The notes beneath the pieces are model-generated. The model was not told the origin of the DNA. It did not search any database and saw only the letters and a list, made by a program, of their open reading frames with translations. A stretch of 40,167 bases of DNA from a virus. The stretch covers positions 1-40,167 of IMG/VR virus record IMGVR_UViG_3300046517_000351; one strand, written 5' to 3'. Position 1 is the first letter of the stretch; each line of letters starts with the position of its first letter. This document shows positions 16,016 to 23,735 of this stretch, one piece after another. A program made the translations under genes and the position numbers.

Positions 16016-17383
16016 TCAAGGCGTGAGCGCCATTCGCCGTATGCCGCCCGTGGCCTCCTTTTCGAGGACCGCTTGCACGTCGCGCGCCGCTTGGGTGTCC
16101 ATGCCCGATGCCCACTCCGCGAAAGCCTCCGCCCATCGCTCGCTGAGTTTCGTAGCGCCATACCGCGTGGCGACCGAGACGCGATCCCCAAGGAACGTAA
16201 ACCCGCCGTACGGATCGAGCCACCTGTCCATGACGTGGCCGTACTCGTGGACGAAGATCGACTGCCGGGGAGTCAGCCCGGGCAGGTCAGAGTGCCATCC
16301 GCTGCGGACGTCCCGCGCCCACTGCGTCTCCAACTTGCTACCGCTGAACTTGCCGAACCAGCCGTTGCCGAGCGTCATCCTCGATTGCGCCGTGGCACTG
16401 TACCCCCCGTTCACGTAGGCGTACGTGCCCTTGCCGACGACGTTCTGCGTCTCGACGTTGATGCTTTCCAGCGATGGCGGTTTGATGCCCATGTCGAACA
16501 GTTTCTGGTTGACCCCGTTCACCGCATCGACGATACCCTGCTGGTCGTCCACCTTCATCCGGTCAAAGTTCAGGACCTGATTTGCGAGGTTGTCCAGCGA
16601 TAGCGGCTCGTACACCGGGGCGGGCGGTGCCTCTTCGGGTGCTGGTTCGGGCGGTGCCTCTTCCGGCCCGGGTGCCTCGTCCGGCGTCACGCTGTCCGGG
16701 CTGTCAACCTCCGACGGATCAACGTCTTCGTCCGCCATCTCGTCGAACGACCGCCCACAGTTCGGGTGCTCGATGCTGTTCGCGTCGGCGTCGTCCACCG
16801 TCCAAATCTGCCCGTCCGCCGCCGCGCACTCGTCGTCGTAGTCGGTCCCGTCGTGGACCATGACATAGTGCGTGTCGTTCGCCCGGTACGCCGCGAGGTT
16901 GCCCGCATTCGCCGCGAGCGCAGACTCGGTCCGGGCAATCGTGTCGGCCCGGCCCTCGTACGTCTGCGTCACGTAGGCGGCGATGTCCGAGCGGAATGCC
17001 GCAGACGTGTACGTGTCGAACCCGGGACCGTCCACCGTCCGGGCGATAAACGAGTTCAGCCGGTCGCGTGTCGTGTCGTCGATCCCGGTAACCAGCGCCG
17101 CCCCCCGCGCCATGACGTAGTCGTACGCTTGCGGATTGGCCAGCGACCAAGCCTGGGAACGGACGTCCGCCCGCTGCCACATCAAGCCGGTCTGAGCAAA
17201 CGACGCCTTCTCGGCCTTCGGTCGCACCCGTCCTTGGAACGCCGCATCGAACACGGTGGCCAGTGCGTCCCGGAACTGCTCAAACCATGCGTCGTCGGCC
17301 CGTCCCCACACGTAGTCGAAGTGGCCCGAACTGTTGATCGCCGCTGCGAGGTCCTGAGCCTGTTGCCGGGCTCGTTGGGCTAT
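16016..17383 (-). CDS. MuF-like head protein fused to a zincin metallopeptidase domain
   Basis: The frame contains a MuF domain (RADTIARTESALAANAGN, DGTDYDDECAAADGQIW, HPNCGRSF), a Pro/Glu-rich linker, and a C-terminal zincin: HEYGH (379-383 from the start used here) with the third ligand helix ERWAEAFAEW (about 415-424). MuF proteins are minor capsid proteins bound at the portal and injected or placed inside the head; MuF-linked toxin and enzyme domains are known. No ATG, GTG or TTG lies near the portal stop. The coordinate given uses an ATA forming ATAG with that stop; the first GTG is at 17311. The frame is -1 to the portal and open far upstream, so it is most likely expressed by frameshift at 17425-17431 as a fusion with the portal. 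Confidence 0.8.
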   Translation of the reverse strand: MAQRARQQAQDLAAAINSSGHFDYVWGRADDAWFEQFRDALATVFDAAFQGRVRPKAEKASFAQTGLMWQRADVRSQAWSLANPQAYDYVMARGAALVTGIDDTTRDRLNSFIARTVDGPGFDTYTSAAFRSDIAAYVTQTYEGRADTIARTESALAANAGNLAAYRANDTHYVMVHDGTDYDDECAAADGQIWTVDDADANSIEHPNCGRSFDEMADEDVDPSEVDSPDSVTPDEAPGPEEAPPEPAPEEAPPAPVYEPLSLDNLANQVLNFDRMKVDDQQGIVDAVNGVNQKLFDMGIKPPSLESINVETQNVVGKGTYAYVNGGYSATAQSRMTLGNGWFGKFSGSKLETQWARDVRSGWHSDLPGLTPRQSIFVHEYGHVMDRWLDPYGGFTFLGDRVSVATRYGATKLSERWAEAFAEWASGMDTQAARDVQAVLEKEATGGIRRMALTP

Positions 17384-19590
17384 GAGCGCTCGTAAAGCCC
17401 GGACGGATGAAGCCTTGACTCGACGAAAGGGATGGCGGATGCACCCGCTTTCGCGAACGCTTCCCGGACCTCTTCGGCGTTCGCGGCCTTGGCCAACTCG
17501 ACACCGGGCAGGTCGAACTCCGACTCGAACCGGACGTCCGGCGACTTGCCCGCCCGCAGTGCCGCGAGCGACTTGCGCTGCCACTTGGCCAACTCGGTGT
17601 GAATCGCCTTGCGGTACTGCAACGACTGCATCTCGCGATCCCACGGCCCGGTCGCGTCGGCCACCTGCCCGATGTACGCCGGGATGAACTCCTTGCCCGC
17701 GTGTCGCGCCGCGAGCGAGCGATGCCAGCCGTCCGCGATCTTGTACTTGTTCGCCCCGGGGACTTGGACGAGCACGATCGGCACGACGAGGTCCGACTCG
17801 TCGATCTCGTCCTCGATCCTGTCCACGTTCTGCATGTCCCGCCCGCCCGGACGTCGTGCCATGTCAATCCCCGACAGTAGCACGTGTGGGTCGTAGCGCC
17901 ACGCCGCGTCCTTGACCCAACCGAGCAACTCGGTGGGGTATTGCCGTTCGAGCGAGCGGAGGATGAGCCGATCGAGCCGCGCCTTGTTCACCTGCGACTG
18001 GCCCGGCATGGCACTCGGCCCGTCCGGTGTCGCGCTAGGCTTGCCCGCGTCGATCTGGGTCTGATCCTGCCCCCGGGGTTGAGCGTCGGGGGGGACGACC
18101 CCCGGAGGCAGGACCATGGGTGCGGGCGTCGGATTCGTGATCTCGGACACCGGTACGACCGACTGGCCCGACACGACGGTTGGACCGAGCCCCGGAGGAT
18201 CGATGTCGAGGATGTCTTCCGCGATGTAGTCGCTGGACATGACGCCCATCTGCCAATACTGGAAAGCGCGCTGCGCCTGGGTGAGGCTGTCTTCGGCCTC
18301 TTCCATCTCCGGGAACCCGATCTCCAACTCGGGCTGCTTCAACGGCCCGGCGATGATCTTGTTGAGCACACCCTCCACGTGACGCACGAGCGCCTCGTTC
18401 CGCTCGTCGGACGTCTTGGCTTGGTTGTCGGCGAAGCCCTTCCCGCCGAGTCCGGACGACTTGATCGTGAACCCGAGTTCCATCGGGCTGACGCCGTACG
18501 CGCCACACGCGACCATCATCAACCACTCTTCGACTTCGGGCTTGGGCTCGGGGTTGATCTGCATGAGTTGCGAGCCCTGCCCGCCCGGGACGAACCGGAG
18601 CGACTGCCGCTGTGCGTCGTTACCCGCGAGGATACCGTCGAACACCTTCTGCAACTCGGCGATCTGCTGGTTGCCCCACGACTCCGGGACCGCATACAGC
18701 GTGGACGCCGGGATAGACCCGTCGGTGAAGTACGCCATGTCGAGCGTCTGTCGGCGGAGCGCCCGGTTCGTCGCGAGCAGGATACGCTCTGTCGGCGGGT
18801 GTCCGTAGGGCGAGCCAGCGTACGTCCAGAACGGGTCATACGACATCTGCGTGGTGGAGAACGCGGTGTTGTTGTCCGCCGTGACGAGCCGCTGGAAGAA
18901 CGTCCACGGCATGCCCTTGATGATCTGCCGGTACGCGGCCATCGGCGGTTGCGGGATGCGCCCCCACAGGTCGATCAGCGGGAGGATCGTCGTGCCGTCG
19001 ATGACTTCGACACCGTACAGGTCGCCGCCCTTGGTGAAGCGCAGATACAGCGTCGGCGTGTCGTACATAAACACTTGGTCAAGGTAGGCGTAAATCCACG
19101 AGCCCCACTGCCGCTCCTGATCCGGGGACTCGAAGAAACCGGTCAACTTGTTCGCGGGTTCGGCCAGTCGCTCTTGCCGGGTCAGACGGTCTGCGCGCTT
19201 CTCACCCTCGACCTTGCGCGGGCGGATGACCCACTCCAAGCGGCGAAAGTCGTCGATCCGCTTCTCCCGGGCGAGATTGGCTACATCGTAGTTGCGGCCC
19301 AACGCGTCGAGTGTGGCGAACGTGATGGGCTCGTAGCCCCGGGGACGGGTTTGGACATTGTACCCGACGGGGTAGTCCCACCGCCGGGGCTCGACCTCTT
19401 CCGGGTGCTGTGGTCCGATGGGCAGTCCGGGACCAAGCGACGACACGACGTTCGGCCCGCCGAGCGCCGCCGTCAGTTCGGACAGGTCGGTAACCCGCGC
19501 CGCCTCCCCGAACCCGCCCGGCATAAGTGCGCCGGGCGGAGCAAACGACGACGGGGCGAGCGCCTTAGCGAGCCTCTCCCGGACTCCCAC
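17380..19590 (-). CDS. portal protein with C-terminal ParB/sulfiredoxin-like domain
   Basis: This 736-aa protein starts at GTG right after the previous stop (TGAGTG). Residues 70-480 have portal features: FATLDALGRNYDVANLAREKRIDD..EW at the front, YDTPTLYLRF, a GMPWTFFQRLV helix, and MMVACGAYGVSPMELGF, the well-conserved portal segment. After a Pro-rich linker (about 490-530), residues 551-643 form an extra domain with PIVLVQVPGANKYKIADGWHR (DGWHR at 620-624) and IPAYIG, the ParB N-terminal/sulfiredoxin-like fold. The last 90 residues are helical and end SGLYERS. The portal forms the DNA channel; the extra domain may bind or cut DNA or nucleotides. An in-frame C_CCU_UUC near codon 720 may send some ribosomes into the MuF frame. 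Confidence 0.88.
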   Translation of the reverse strand: MGVRERLAKALAPSSFAPPGALMPGGFGEAARVTDLSELTAALGGPNVVSSLGPGLPIGPQHPEEVEPRRWDYPVGYNVQTRPRGYEPITFATLDALGRNYDVANLAREKRIDDFRRLEWVIRPRKVEGEKRADRLTRQERLAEPANKLTGFFESPDQERQWGSWIYAYLDQVFMYDTPTLYLRFTKGGDLYGVEVIDGTTILPLIDLWGRIPQPPMAAYRQIIKGMPWTFFQRLVTADNNTAFSTTQMSYDPFWTYAGSPYGHPPTERILLATNRALRRQTLDMAYFTDGSIPASTLYAVPESWGNQQIAELQKVFDGILAGNDAQRQSLRFVPGGQGSQLMQINPEPKPEVEEWLMMVACGAYGVSPMELGFTIKSSGLGGKGFADNQAKTSDERNEALVRHVEGVLNKIIAGPLKQPELEIGFPEMEEAEDSLTQAQRAFQYWQMGVMSSDYIAEDILDIDPPGLGPTVVSGQSVVPVSEITNPTPAPMVLPPGVVPPDAQPRGQDQTQIDAGKPSATPDGPSAMPGQSQVNKARLDRLILRSLERQYPTELLGWVKDAAWRYDPHVLLSGIDMARRPGGRDMQNVDRIEDEIDESDLVVPIVLVQVPGANKYKIADGWHRSLAARHAGKEFIPAYIGQVADATGPWDREMQSLQYRKAIHTELAKWQRKSLAALRAGKSPDVRFESEFDLPGVELAKAANAEEVREAFAKAGASAIPFVESRLHPSGLYERS
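17425..17431 (-). other. candidate -1 frameshift heptamer C_CCU_UUC joining portal and MuF
   Basis: The portal codons read ATC CCT TTC, so the X_XXY_YYZ pattern C_CCT_TTC is exactly in frame. After a -1 slip the ribosome reads CGT CGA GTC AAG and continues through the MuF-zincin frame with no stop. The product would be about 1,190 aa (722 portal plus 469 MuF-zincin residues). Confidence 0.55.
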
Positions 19591-20109
19591 TCAATCGCCG
19601 TCGAGGATCAGACCGAACGCGATAAGCGACGTCCGCAGCGCGTTGAAATCGGCGACCGACACCGTGGTGACCTGCGTCGGGATAGCCGCCCGGTCCGCCG
19701 GGGCGAGCCCGTCACCGTCGTACACCGAGCCTGAGCCTGAGCCGCCGATGCTCCACCCGCCGCCTGTCTCGGCGATCTGGACGGCAGCGGCTGTGACGGT
19801 GAAGTTGCCACTCACACTGCTTGCGAAATCCGCGTCTGTTTCGAGGGCGATGCCCGCGTCGGCGGGAGCAACGAACCCGGACAGATCGAGATCGTGGGCG
19901 TGGTCGCTCCGGGACACGTCCGTCGCTTCGCCCGGCGTCTTGACGCCAGATGCCACGTCCGCCGGGTCGGAGTCCGAGAGGGTCGCCTCCCCTGCCACCC
20001 GGTCGGACAGCGCCGTCAGGTTCTCAGGGGCGGACAGACCCGTATCGACCAGCAGCGCCGCGATCTCGTCAGCCGATAGCGGGTCGCTGCCCTTCGGCAG
20101 TACGCTCAT
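19591..20109 (-). CDS. structural protein with DHxH fibre motif
   Basis: This 172-aa protein starts at an ATG overlapping the upstream stop (ATGA at 20106-20109). The N-terminus (LSADEIAALLVDTGLSAPEN) is helical, followed by TPGEATDVSRSDHAHDLDL. That is the same R-x-D-H-x-H motif seen four times in the tail-tip protein and common in phage fibres. The rest is Ala/Gly/Ser-rich (GGWSIGGSGSGSVYDGDG), ending with a helix (VADFNALRTSLIAFGLILDG) that could trimerise. It lies between the decoration-like gene and the portal. A short head fibre or collar fibre is the likeliest role. Confidence 0.65.
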   Translation of the reverse strand: MSVLPKGSDPLSADEIAALLVDTGLSAPENLTALSDRVAGEATLSDSDPADVASGVKTPGEATDVSRSDHAHDLDLSGFVAPADAGIALETDADFASSVSGNFTVTAAAVQIAETGGGWSIGGSGSGSVYDGDGLAPADRAAIPTQVTTVSVADFNALRTSLIAFGLILDGD

Positions 20110-20531
20110 GACTGCTTCGCCCAAGTGCCGATGATGGCGGTGATCATCCAACCATCGACGCCGTTGGACTGGACGCGGACCATGTCGCCGATGCGGTCAG
20201 ACGCGCCCGAGTTGATGAGGTCCTTGTCCGCCGTCGCGGTGAGCCCGTTGCCCCGGATGAAGTCGCTCGCGTCCGGCGACACCGACAGGCCCGTGCCCGA
20301 CGAGGGAACGCCGCACTCGAAGTCGTACCACACCCCGTCGTTCGCCAGTGCTACGTCCGGGAGGGTGAACACGGCATCGACCACGCCGACGAATCGCTCG
20401 CCCGACTGATCTGCCGTTAGCGTCTGCGTCTCCTGCGACCGGTTGACCTTCTGCTTGCCCCGGGCGAACACGCCCGCCTCGGTCATCCCCGTGGCCGCGT
20501 CCTTGCGGTAGAACCCTGTCTCACCTGACAT
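20106..20531 (-). CDS. putative head decoration / head fibre protein
   Basis: This 141-aa protein has the pattern of a widespread small phage structural protein: QTLTADQSGERFVGVVDAV-TLP (tandem strands), a DGVWYDFECG strand, DFIRGNGLTAT, then SDRIGDMVRVQSNGVDGW and a final IGTWAKQ. Such proteins are found as head decoration or fibre-base proteins. It is 4 bases downstream of the large terminase and shares an ATGA overlap with the DHxH protein that follows, suggesting the two work together on the capsid surface. Confidence 0.68.
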   Translation of the reverse strand: MSGETGFYRKDAATGMTEAGVFARGKQKVNRSQETQTLTADQSGERFVGVVDAVFTLPDVALANDGVWYDFECGVPSSGTGLSVSPDASDFIRGNGLTATADKDLINSGASDRIGDMVRVQSNGVDGWMITAIIGTWAKQS

Positions 20532-20535
20532 ACGT

Positions 20536-21867
20536 CTATTCCTCTTTCGCGGCTGCTGCTGCTCGGTAGTAGTCTAACACACCGGCCCCCTGTGTGACTA
20601 GTAGTTCTGACAGCGCCCACACGAGAGCGTCCATCCGGTCCGGCGACTTCGCGTCCCCCGGCATGAAGGAGCACATCTGGTCCTCCAACTCCGGGAACGT
20701 ACCGACGTGATGCACCCGGCCCTGCTCGTACAACGCCGCGACGGGTTCGGCCCGGGCTCGCTTGCCCCGGGATGCGTGGACCGCCTTGTACGACACGTCC
20801 CGATCGACCATGCGCAGTGTCGCCTCCACGAGGTCGCCGCCGTTGTTGACCTCGCCGATGACCCGGTCTGCGTTGCGGTCCTTGTATGCCCCGATTGCCC
20901 GCCTCGCCCACGCGATCGGTTTGACCCGGGCGGACTTGTCGTCCAGAACGTACGCCTCGTCCAGAGCGTCGATCCCGGCGACGATGATGCCCGACTCGTC
21001 GCTGTCCTCTTCGCTGGTAACCGCCGGGTCGATGGCGACCACGATCCGGACCAACTCCGGGGCTACGTCCCGCCGGGAGTCCTCGATCGACGCCCGCGTC
21101 CACAGTGCGCCCTCTAGGTCCTCCATGATCTCGGCGTTCAACTCCTGCCGCCCGAGTGCCGTCCCGCCGTACGTCTTGTAGAACGATTCGCGCCGCTCCA
21201 CCGGGAGATTTGGGTTGTCGTCGGTCGCCGCCTTGGTGACGGTACAGGTCGCGTCTTTGAGCAGCAACTTCAATCGCTTACGGGGCTTGGGTGTCGTGGT
21301 CAAAACGCGCCTGGGATGCGGTCCAAGCCGGAGCCCGAGATCGAGCATCTGCCACGCCTCGTCGAGTTTCCTGCTTGCCGCGAACTCGTCCCACCAAATG
21401 AAACAGTGCTGCGGACCACGGAACCGCTCGACATCCTCCGGCCCGAAGCACCCGAACCCGTTCGCCACTGCGCCGTTAGGCCACGTCAACTCGGAATACA
21501 GCCGCGAGCCCGGGCGGTACTTGACCTCCGGGTTGAGCGACAACAGACCCGTCTCCCCGTTGATGCACGTGTCCACCACGTCATCGCCAGTCGGAGCGAC
21601 AACGGCCATGCGGTGTGGCGTCTTTCCTTTGAGGCACGGCTCGCCCCGGGCGTGTTTGTCCATCGCGTTCGCCCCGGCAGCGGTCTTCCCGGCCCCACGG
21701 CCTCCGAGCAGCAACCACGTCGTCCAGTCGCCGGGCGGGGGCTCTTGGTACGGCAGCGCGGTCCAACCCGCCTCGATGTGCGACCGTCGAGCGGCCATGG
21801 CCAACGCCGTGATGACCAGCGCCCGGTGTGCGGCCTCCGGGTTTACCTTGGCAAGCGGGCTAGGCAA
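20536..21867 (-). CDS. terminase large subunit
   Basis: This 443-aa packaging motor and nuclease has Walker A GGRGAGKT (55-62), Walker B FIWWDE (156-161) and a coupling motif TTTP (190-193). Its RNase-H-type nuclease carries acidic residues at AIDPAV (Asp280), GEVNNGGD (Glu339 region) and SPDRMDALVW (Asp410/Asp413). The length is a little short for the family but all motifs are present. The start is TTG directly after the small-terminase stop (TAGTTG). It binds the portal and cuts and pumps concatemeric DNA. Its relatives with this Walker A are common in siphoviruses of GC-rich hosts. Confidence 0.95.
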   Translation of the reverse strand: MPSPLAKVNPEAAHRALVITALAMAARRSHIEAGWTALPYQEPPPGDWTTWLLLGGRGAGKTAAGANAMDKHARGEPCLKGKTPHRMAVVAPTGDDVVDTCINGETGLLSLNPEVKYRPGSRLYSELTWPNGAVANGFGCFGPEDVERFRGPQHCFIWWDEFAASRKLDEAWQMLDLGLRLGPHPRRVLTTTPKPRKRLKLLLKDATCTVTKAATDDNPNLPVERRESFYKTYGGTALGRQELNAEIMEDLEGALWTRASIEDSRRDVAPELVRIVVAIDPAVTSEEDSDESGIIVAGIDALDEAYVLDDKSARVKPIAWARRAIGAYKDRNADRVIGEVNNGGDLVEATLRMVDRDVSYKAVHASRGKRARAEPVAALYEQGRVHHVGTFPELEDQMCSFMPGDAKSPDRMDALVWALSELLVTQGAGVLDYYRAAAAAKEE

Positions 21868-22269
21868 CTACTCGCCTTGTTTGCCCTGTACCAGCGACTC
21901 GGCCTCCGCGAGCAGCGCCTCCGGGTCGAGCCCGTACTGCGCCGCGAGCCGGGTGGCCTCGTCCCGGAGCGAAATATCGATGGCGACCCGACGCCCGTAC
22001 TTGTCCGGATGCCGCCGCTCCAACCACCACGCCGCCGCTTGCCACTCTTTCGGCATGGCGTTTCGAATGTACCCGATGGCCACGGCCTCTGCGTAGTCTT
22101 CCGCTTCTTTACAGGCGTTGTCGAACGTTGCCGATCGCTGCGTCATCTTCCACAGCGTGATTCGATGGATGCCAGCGTAACCCGCCGCCGCTTCCCGGGT
22201 ACAACCACCCCGCAGAGCCTCGATGATGGCCCGCTCCTTCGGCCCCCACGGGAGATCGTCGTCGCTCAC
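21868..22269 (-). CDS. terminase small subunit
   Basis: This 133-aa protein starts at GTG forming GTGA with the preceding stop; an alternative GTG at 22320 would add 17 residues. It has an N-terminal helix-turn-helix (EALRGGCTREAAAGYAGIHR, then TLWKM), a central helix (DNACKEAEDYAEAVAIGYI) and the hallmark AAAWWLERRHPDKYGRR. It recognises phage DNA and starts packaging. It lies directly upstream of the large subunit, as is usual. Confidence 0.88.
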   Translation of the reverse strand: MSDDDLPWGPKERAIIEALRGGCTREAAAGYAGIHRITLWKMTQRSATFDNACKEAEDYAEAVAIGYIRNAMPKEWQAAAWWLERRHPDKYGRRVAIDISLRDEATRLAAQYGLDPEALLAEAESLVQGKQGE

Positions 22270-22403
22270 CGGAGCCGCCGCTTGATCCGCTCGACTAGAC
22301 CCGGGGGCTCGGGTTGCCACGTCATCGCCCGGTCGTCCCGTAGCCGCACGATCAACAGACCGAGATGCGCCCGGAGCAACAGCAGCGACAGGTCCTCATT
22401 CAC
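22266..22403 (-). CDS. short basic hypothetical protein
   Basis: This 45-codon frame lies between two GTGA overlaps: its GTG sits on the stop of the peptidase-like gene, and its TGA sits on the small-terminase start. The sequence is a hydrophobic helix (LSLLLLRAHLGLLIVRLR) followed by a basic tail (VERIKRRLR). The double overlap supports real translation by coupling. It may be a small membrane-associated peptide; nothing more can be said. Confidence 0.55.
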   Translation of the reverse strand: MNEDLSLLLLRAHLGLLIVRLRDDRAMTWQPEPPGLVERIKRRLR

Positions 22404-23023
22404 GGGATCGCGGAGCCCTTCACGCCGTACACGCACTTGATCAAGCCGGACGACGCCTTCTCCAACGCCGGGTACACGTCGTCCACATTGACCCACTCGC
22501 CCGCGAATCCCTTAGACGTGTCTGCCATCATGTCCATCCACCACCACTGGACGATGCCGTCCGGGGCGATCTGCTTGCCGCCTAGGGCGAACGCGTGGCC
22601 GTCCTTGTACGACATGCCGCACCAGCGCCGCAGATGGTCGGACAGATCGGTCATGTGGGGCACCGCGACAGCGAACACCGCGTGGTTCCGGTTCTTCTTG
22701 CCGGGTTGCGGGAGCAGGTCCGTGATGCCCTGTGCGTCGAACGGAGCGCCGTGCTCGATCGGGGCAGTCGGGAATAGCGCTGTCAATCCGCTAACCAACT
22801 CCGGAAAGTTGATGCCCTGCGGGTGTCCCAAGTGGTCGTTGACCGGGACGCCGGTCGCCGTGCGGATCGTCTTGCCGTAGTTCGCCGGGACGTCGTACGC
22901 CATCCAGCGCAGCACCGAGCAGGATGCGTACGGCATGCAGTTGACGTACGGTCTGCCGTCCACGGTTTCGGGGTACAGCGTGATCGCCGCCGGGCGTTTG
23001 ATGGGCAGCGCGTTTACTGCCAC
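22400..23023 (-). CDS. papain-fold (C39-like) cysteine peptidase candidate; possible lysin
   Basis: This 207-aa protein (GTG start) begins its core with VNCMPYASCSVLRWMAYDVP (Cys29 or Cys35 as nucleophile), then TATGVP, GINFPELVSGLTALFP, and DGHAFALGG (His143) with PDG (Asp155). The order Cys, LR..TG, G-x-N-x-x-L, His and Asp is that of peptidase-C39/papain-like phage proteins. No other gene in the genome looks like an endolysin, so this is the best lysin candidate. A head-maturation or unknown role is also possible. It is the second gene of the late operon, overlapping the acidic peptide before it by 10 bases. Confidence 0.6.
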   Translation of the reverse strand: MAVNALPIKRPAAITLYPETVDGRPYVNCMPYASCSVLRWMAYDVPANYGKTIRTATGVPVNDHLGHPQGINFPELVSGLTALFPTAPIEHGAPFDAQGITDLLPQPGKKNRNHAVFAVAVPHMTDLSDHLRRWCGMSYKDGHAFALGGKQIAPDGIVQWWWMDMMADTSKGFAGEWVNVDDVYPALEKASSGLIKCVYGVKGSAIP

Positions 23024-23151
23024 GGAGCACTCGCGGGCTCAGTCGATTCCGGGTCGTCGGTCGGATCGGGGACGCCGTTCGGATCGCTGTCCTCTAGGTC
23101 CTGATCGTCCTCGTCCGGGTCGTTGACGTCGTCGTGCTGTTCGTCTGTCAT
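23014..23151 (-). CDS. small highly acidic peptide
   Basis: This 45-aa protein starts at an ATG 5 bases after a GGAGG ribosome site and just downstream of an extended -10 promoter. About 40 percent of residues are Asp or Glu (HDDVNDPDEDDQDLEDSD), with DPNGVPDPTDD resembling a calcium-binding thrombospondin-3-type loop. Possible roles are a DNA-mimic inhibitor or a metal-binding peptide, but both are guesses. It is the first gene of the operon that continues into terminase and portal. Confidence 0.6.
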   Translation of the reverse strand: MTDEQHDDVNDPDEDDQDLEDSDPNGVPDPTDDPESTEPASAPWQ

Positions 23152-23168
23152 GCGGTCCTCCTGTGCTG

Positions 23169-23177
23169 ATTGTACCA
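23169..23177 (-). promoter_or_regulatory. extended -10 promoter of the terminase/portal operon
   Basis: TGG-TACAAT on the minus strand matches TGn plus a near-consensus -10, 17 bases upstream of the start at 23151. No good -35 is present, as is usual for extended -10 promoters. A sister element (TGG-TAGAAT) lies at 27843-27835. Confidence 0.5.
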
Positions 23178-23184
23178 TAGCCGT

Positions 23185-23424
23185 CTAGCCTGTGACGAAC
23201 CGGTCGTACGCCGCTTGCCAGACACAGTCGTCCTTGTGACCGGTCTTCAACCCACACGCCACACACCGCCCGCCGTCCGGGGTGGTCGCCTCGACGAGTG
23301 CCCGTCCGACGATGTGATCGAGACGCCGCTCCACTGCCGAGTCAACCAGCATGTCCGACAGACGCAACCGGTCCGATTTGAGCGCTTCGACTTTGACAAC
23401 CAGCCGCTCCAACTCGCCGCTCAT
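23185..23424 (-). CDS. small zinc-finger-like protein
   Basis: This 79-aa protein is the last gene of the nucleotide-metabolism operon (ATGA overlap at 23421-23424). The N-terminal half is a charged helix (ELERLVVKVEALKSDRLRL). The C-terminal half holds CVACGLKTGHKDDC, a C-x2-C-x6-H-x3-C arrangement able to bind one zinc. The layout suggests a small DNA- or protein-binding protein. No family was recognised. Confidence 0.65.
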   Translation of the reverse strand: MSGELERLVVKVEALKSDRLRLSDMLVDSAVERRLDHIVGRALVEATTPDGGRCVACGLKTGHKDDCVWQAAYDRFVTG

Positions 23425-23735
23425 TTCACGGCCTCGGTGGATGAGAGGGCGGCCTTACCACGGGCGACAATGCCGTCGTCGTCCTCGCCGTCATCGGCCC
23501 ATTGAACGAACTCAGTGAGTGCCGTCCGCAACCTCTCGACCTCGGCAGCGTCGGAGTGGCGGGCTTCGGCTTCGATGTTCGCGATGTGTTCGGAGATAGC
23601 GCGGTGGTACTTGGCGTCCCAGTGCGGGTCTTTCGATGCGTCCGCGCGCCAGCCCGCTACTCGGTCAAGCAGGCTCTTGCCCGCTTTCGTAGTCGGTGCA
23701 GCCACGGCATCCTCTGTCACTTTGCCCTCAGTCAT
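23421..23735 (-). CDS. hypothetical protein
   Basis: This 104-aa protein is predicted mostly helical and acidic. It includes AGKSLLDRVAGWRADA, HWDAKYHRAISEHIANIEAE and RLRTALTEFVQWADDGEDDD. It starts at an ATG overlapping the stop of the dUTPase fusion gene (ATGA at 23732-23735) and ends on the start of the zinc-finger gene. The position in a nucleotide-metabolism operon is suggestive. I do not see the ExxE/ExxD pattern of MazG-type pyrophosphohydrolases, nor an HD motif, so no enzyme can be assigned. Confidence 0.65.
   Translation of the reverse strand: MTEGKVTEDAVAAPTTKAGKSLLDRVAGWRADASKDPHWDAKYHRAISEHIANIEAEARHSDAAEVERLRTALTEFVQWADDGEDDDGIVARGKAALSSTEAVK

Noticed and set aside
17884-19734. 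616-codon plus-strand frame opposite the portal
   Set aside because: Composition is that of an antisense frame; the portal on the other strand has all family features.
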